This document shows positions 63,942 through 64,000 of a DNA stretch of 64,000 nt, in pieces. Under the pieces are notes generated by a model, which saw nothing but the letters and a program-made list of their open reading frames with translations, had not been told where the DNA came from and did no database searches. Source of the DNA: Flaviaestuariibacter sp. (GTDB lineage: Bacteria > Bacteroidota > Bacteroidia > Chitinophagales > Chitinophagaceae); assembly GCA_025963645.1 (NCBI GenBank), contig JAOQAI010000011.1:39764-103763 (forward strand), read 5' to 3'. The position numbers were made by a program, and so were the translations under genes. Every line of letters begins with the position of its first letter. Positions within the stretch are counted from its first letter, which is position 1.

Positions 63942-64000
63942 ATGAAAAAGCAAAAATTCACAGAGACGCAGATTGTGTCCGCGTTAAAGCAGTATGAGGG
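63942..64000 (+). CDS. IS3-family transposase orfA, 5' end at window edge
   Basis: A plus-strand frame starting at ATG 63942 begins 'KKQKFTETQIVSALKQYEG', the N-terminus of an IS3-family orfA helix-turn-helix protein (the IS407/IS2-like group has this start). It runs off the window. It probably belongs to a second element inserted into the remnant at 63609-63872; its left end should lie near 63873-63900. Confidence 0.75.
   Translation, partial: MKKQKFTETQIVSALKQYE

Noticed and set aside
1..64000. CRISPR array, prophage or known defence cluster
   Set aside because: No regularly spaced direct repeats, no cas, phage structural or nuclease-helicase genes were seen; the only toxin-like pair is DUF433/DUF5615.

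Overview
The window looks like a chromosomal segment of a member of the Bacteroidota, most likely family Chitinophagaceae (the family is inferred from gene content, not proven). The signs are: an outer-membrane protein set typical of the phylum (LptD/OstA-like proteins, a TonB-dependent receptor with an N-terminal carboxypeptidase-like domain, a DUF5686 protein, an OMP beta-barrel family protein), promoters carrying the phylum's TAnnTTTG -7 element, weak or absent Shine-Dalgarno sequences, and moderate GC. Most genes are single transcription units on either strand. The left edge cuts an OstA-like gene and the right edge cuts an IS3-type element.

Layout. 1-6.9 kb: envelope biogenesis (OstA-like, MlaD, cell-wall amidase, divergent LptD, acyltransferase plsC) and uracil-DNA glycosylase. 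7.1-16.0 kb: a tight four-gene alpha-glucan/trehalose operon, glgX - treZ - a treY::malQ fusion - esterase. 16.0-31.4 kb: an accessory stretch of small, mostly unlinked genes (cupin, three VOC proteins, SMR exporter, aminotransferase, Fe-S membrane protein, phosphosugar mutase, Pcm, DUF proteins). It holds three visibly damaged genes: DUF4142 (frameshift), DUF2200 (in-frame stop) and an OafA-like acyltransferase (frameshift plus stop). 31.4-41.8 kb: GH20 hexosaminidase, penicillin acylase, DUF5686 protein, tRNA hydroxylase TrhO, PurC. 42.0-49.9 kb: a TonB-dependent receptor, a coiled-coil protein, HolA, RibF, a PurM-like protein, FtsE. 49.9-56 kb: a three-gene glycosyltransferase/oxidoreductase operon, an outer-membrane beta-barrel protein and tRNA-His. 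56.2-61.4 kb: an S41 protease, DinB, a DUF433/DUF5615 toxin-antitoxin-like pair whose toxin gene is frameshifted, and a subtilisin-like protease. 61.4-64.0 kb: a repeat-dense intergenic stretch with nested inverted repeats, an AT-rich TlpA-like thioredoxin gene, another inverted repeat, and nested IS3-family remnants.

How the parts work together. The glgX/treZ/treY::malQ operon can debranch alpha-glucan, convert linear malto-oligosaccharides to trehalose, and recycle short maltodextrins. The left-end genes belong to outer-membrane lipid and LPS transport. I saw no phage, CRISPR array, conjugative module or complete defence system. The most notable items are the TreY::MalQ fusion operon, the nested inverted-repeat array at 61.6-62.0 kb, the run of fresh-looking gene lesions, and several genes whose -7 box sits only a few bases before the start codon, which suggests leaderless mRNAs.
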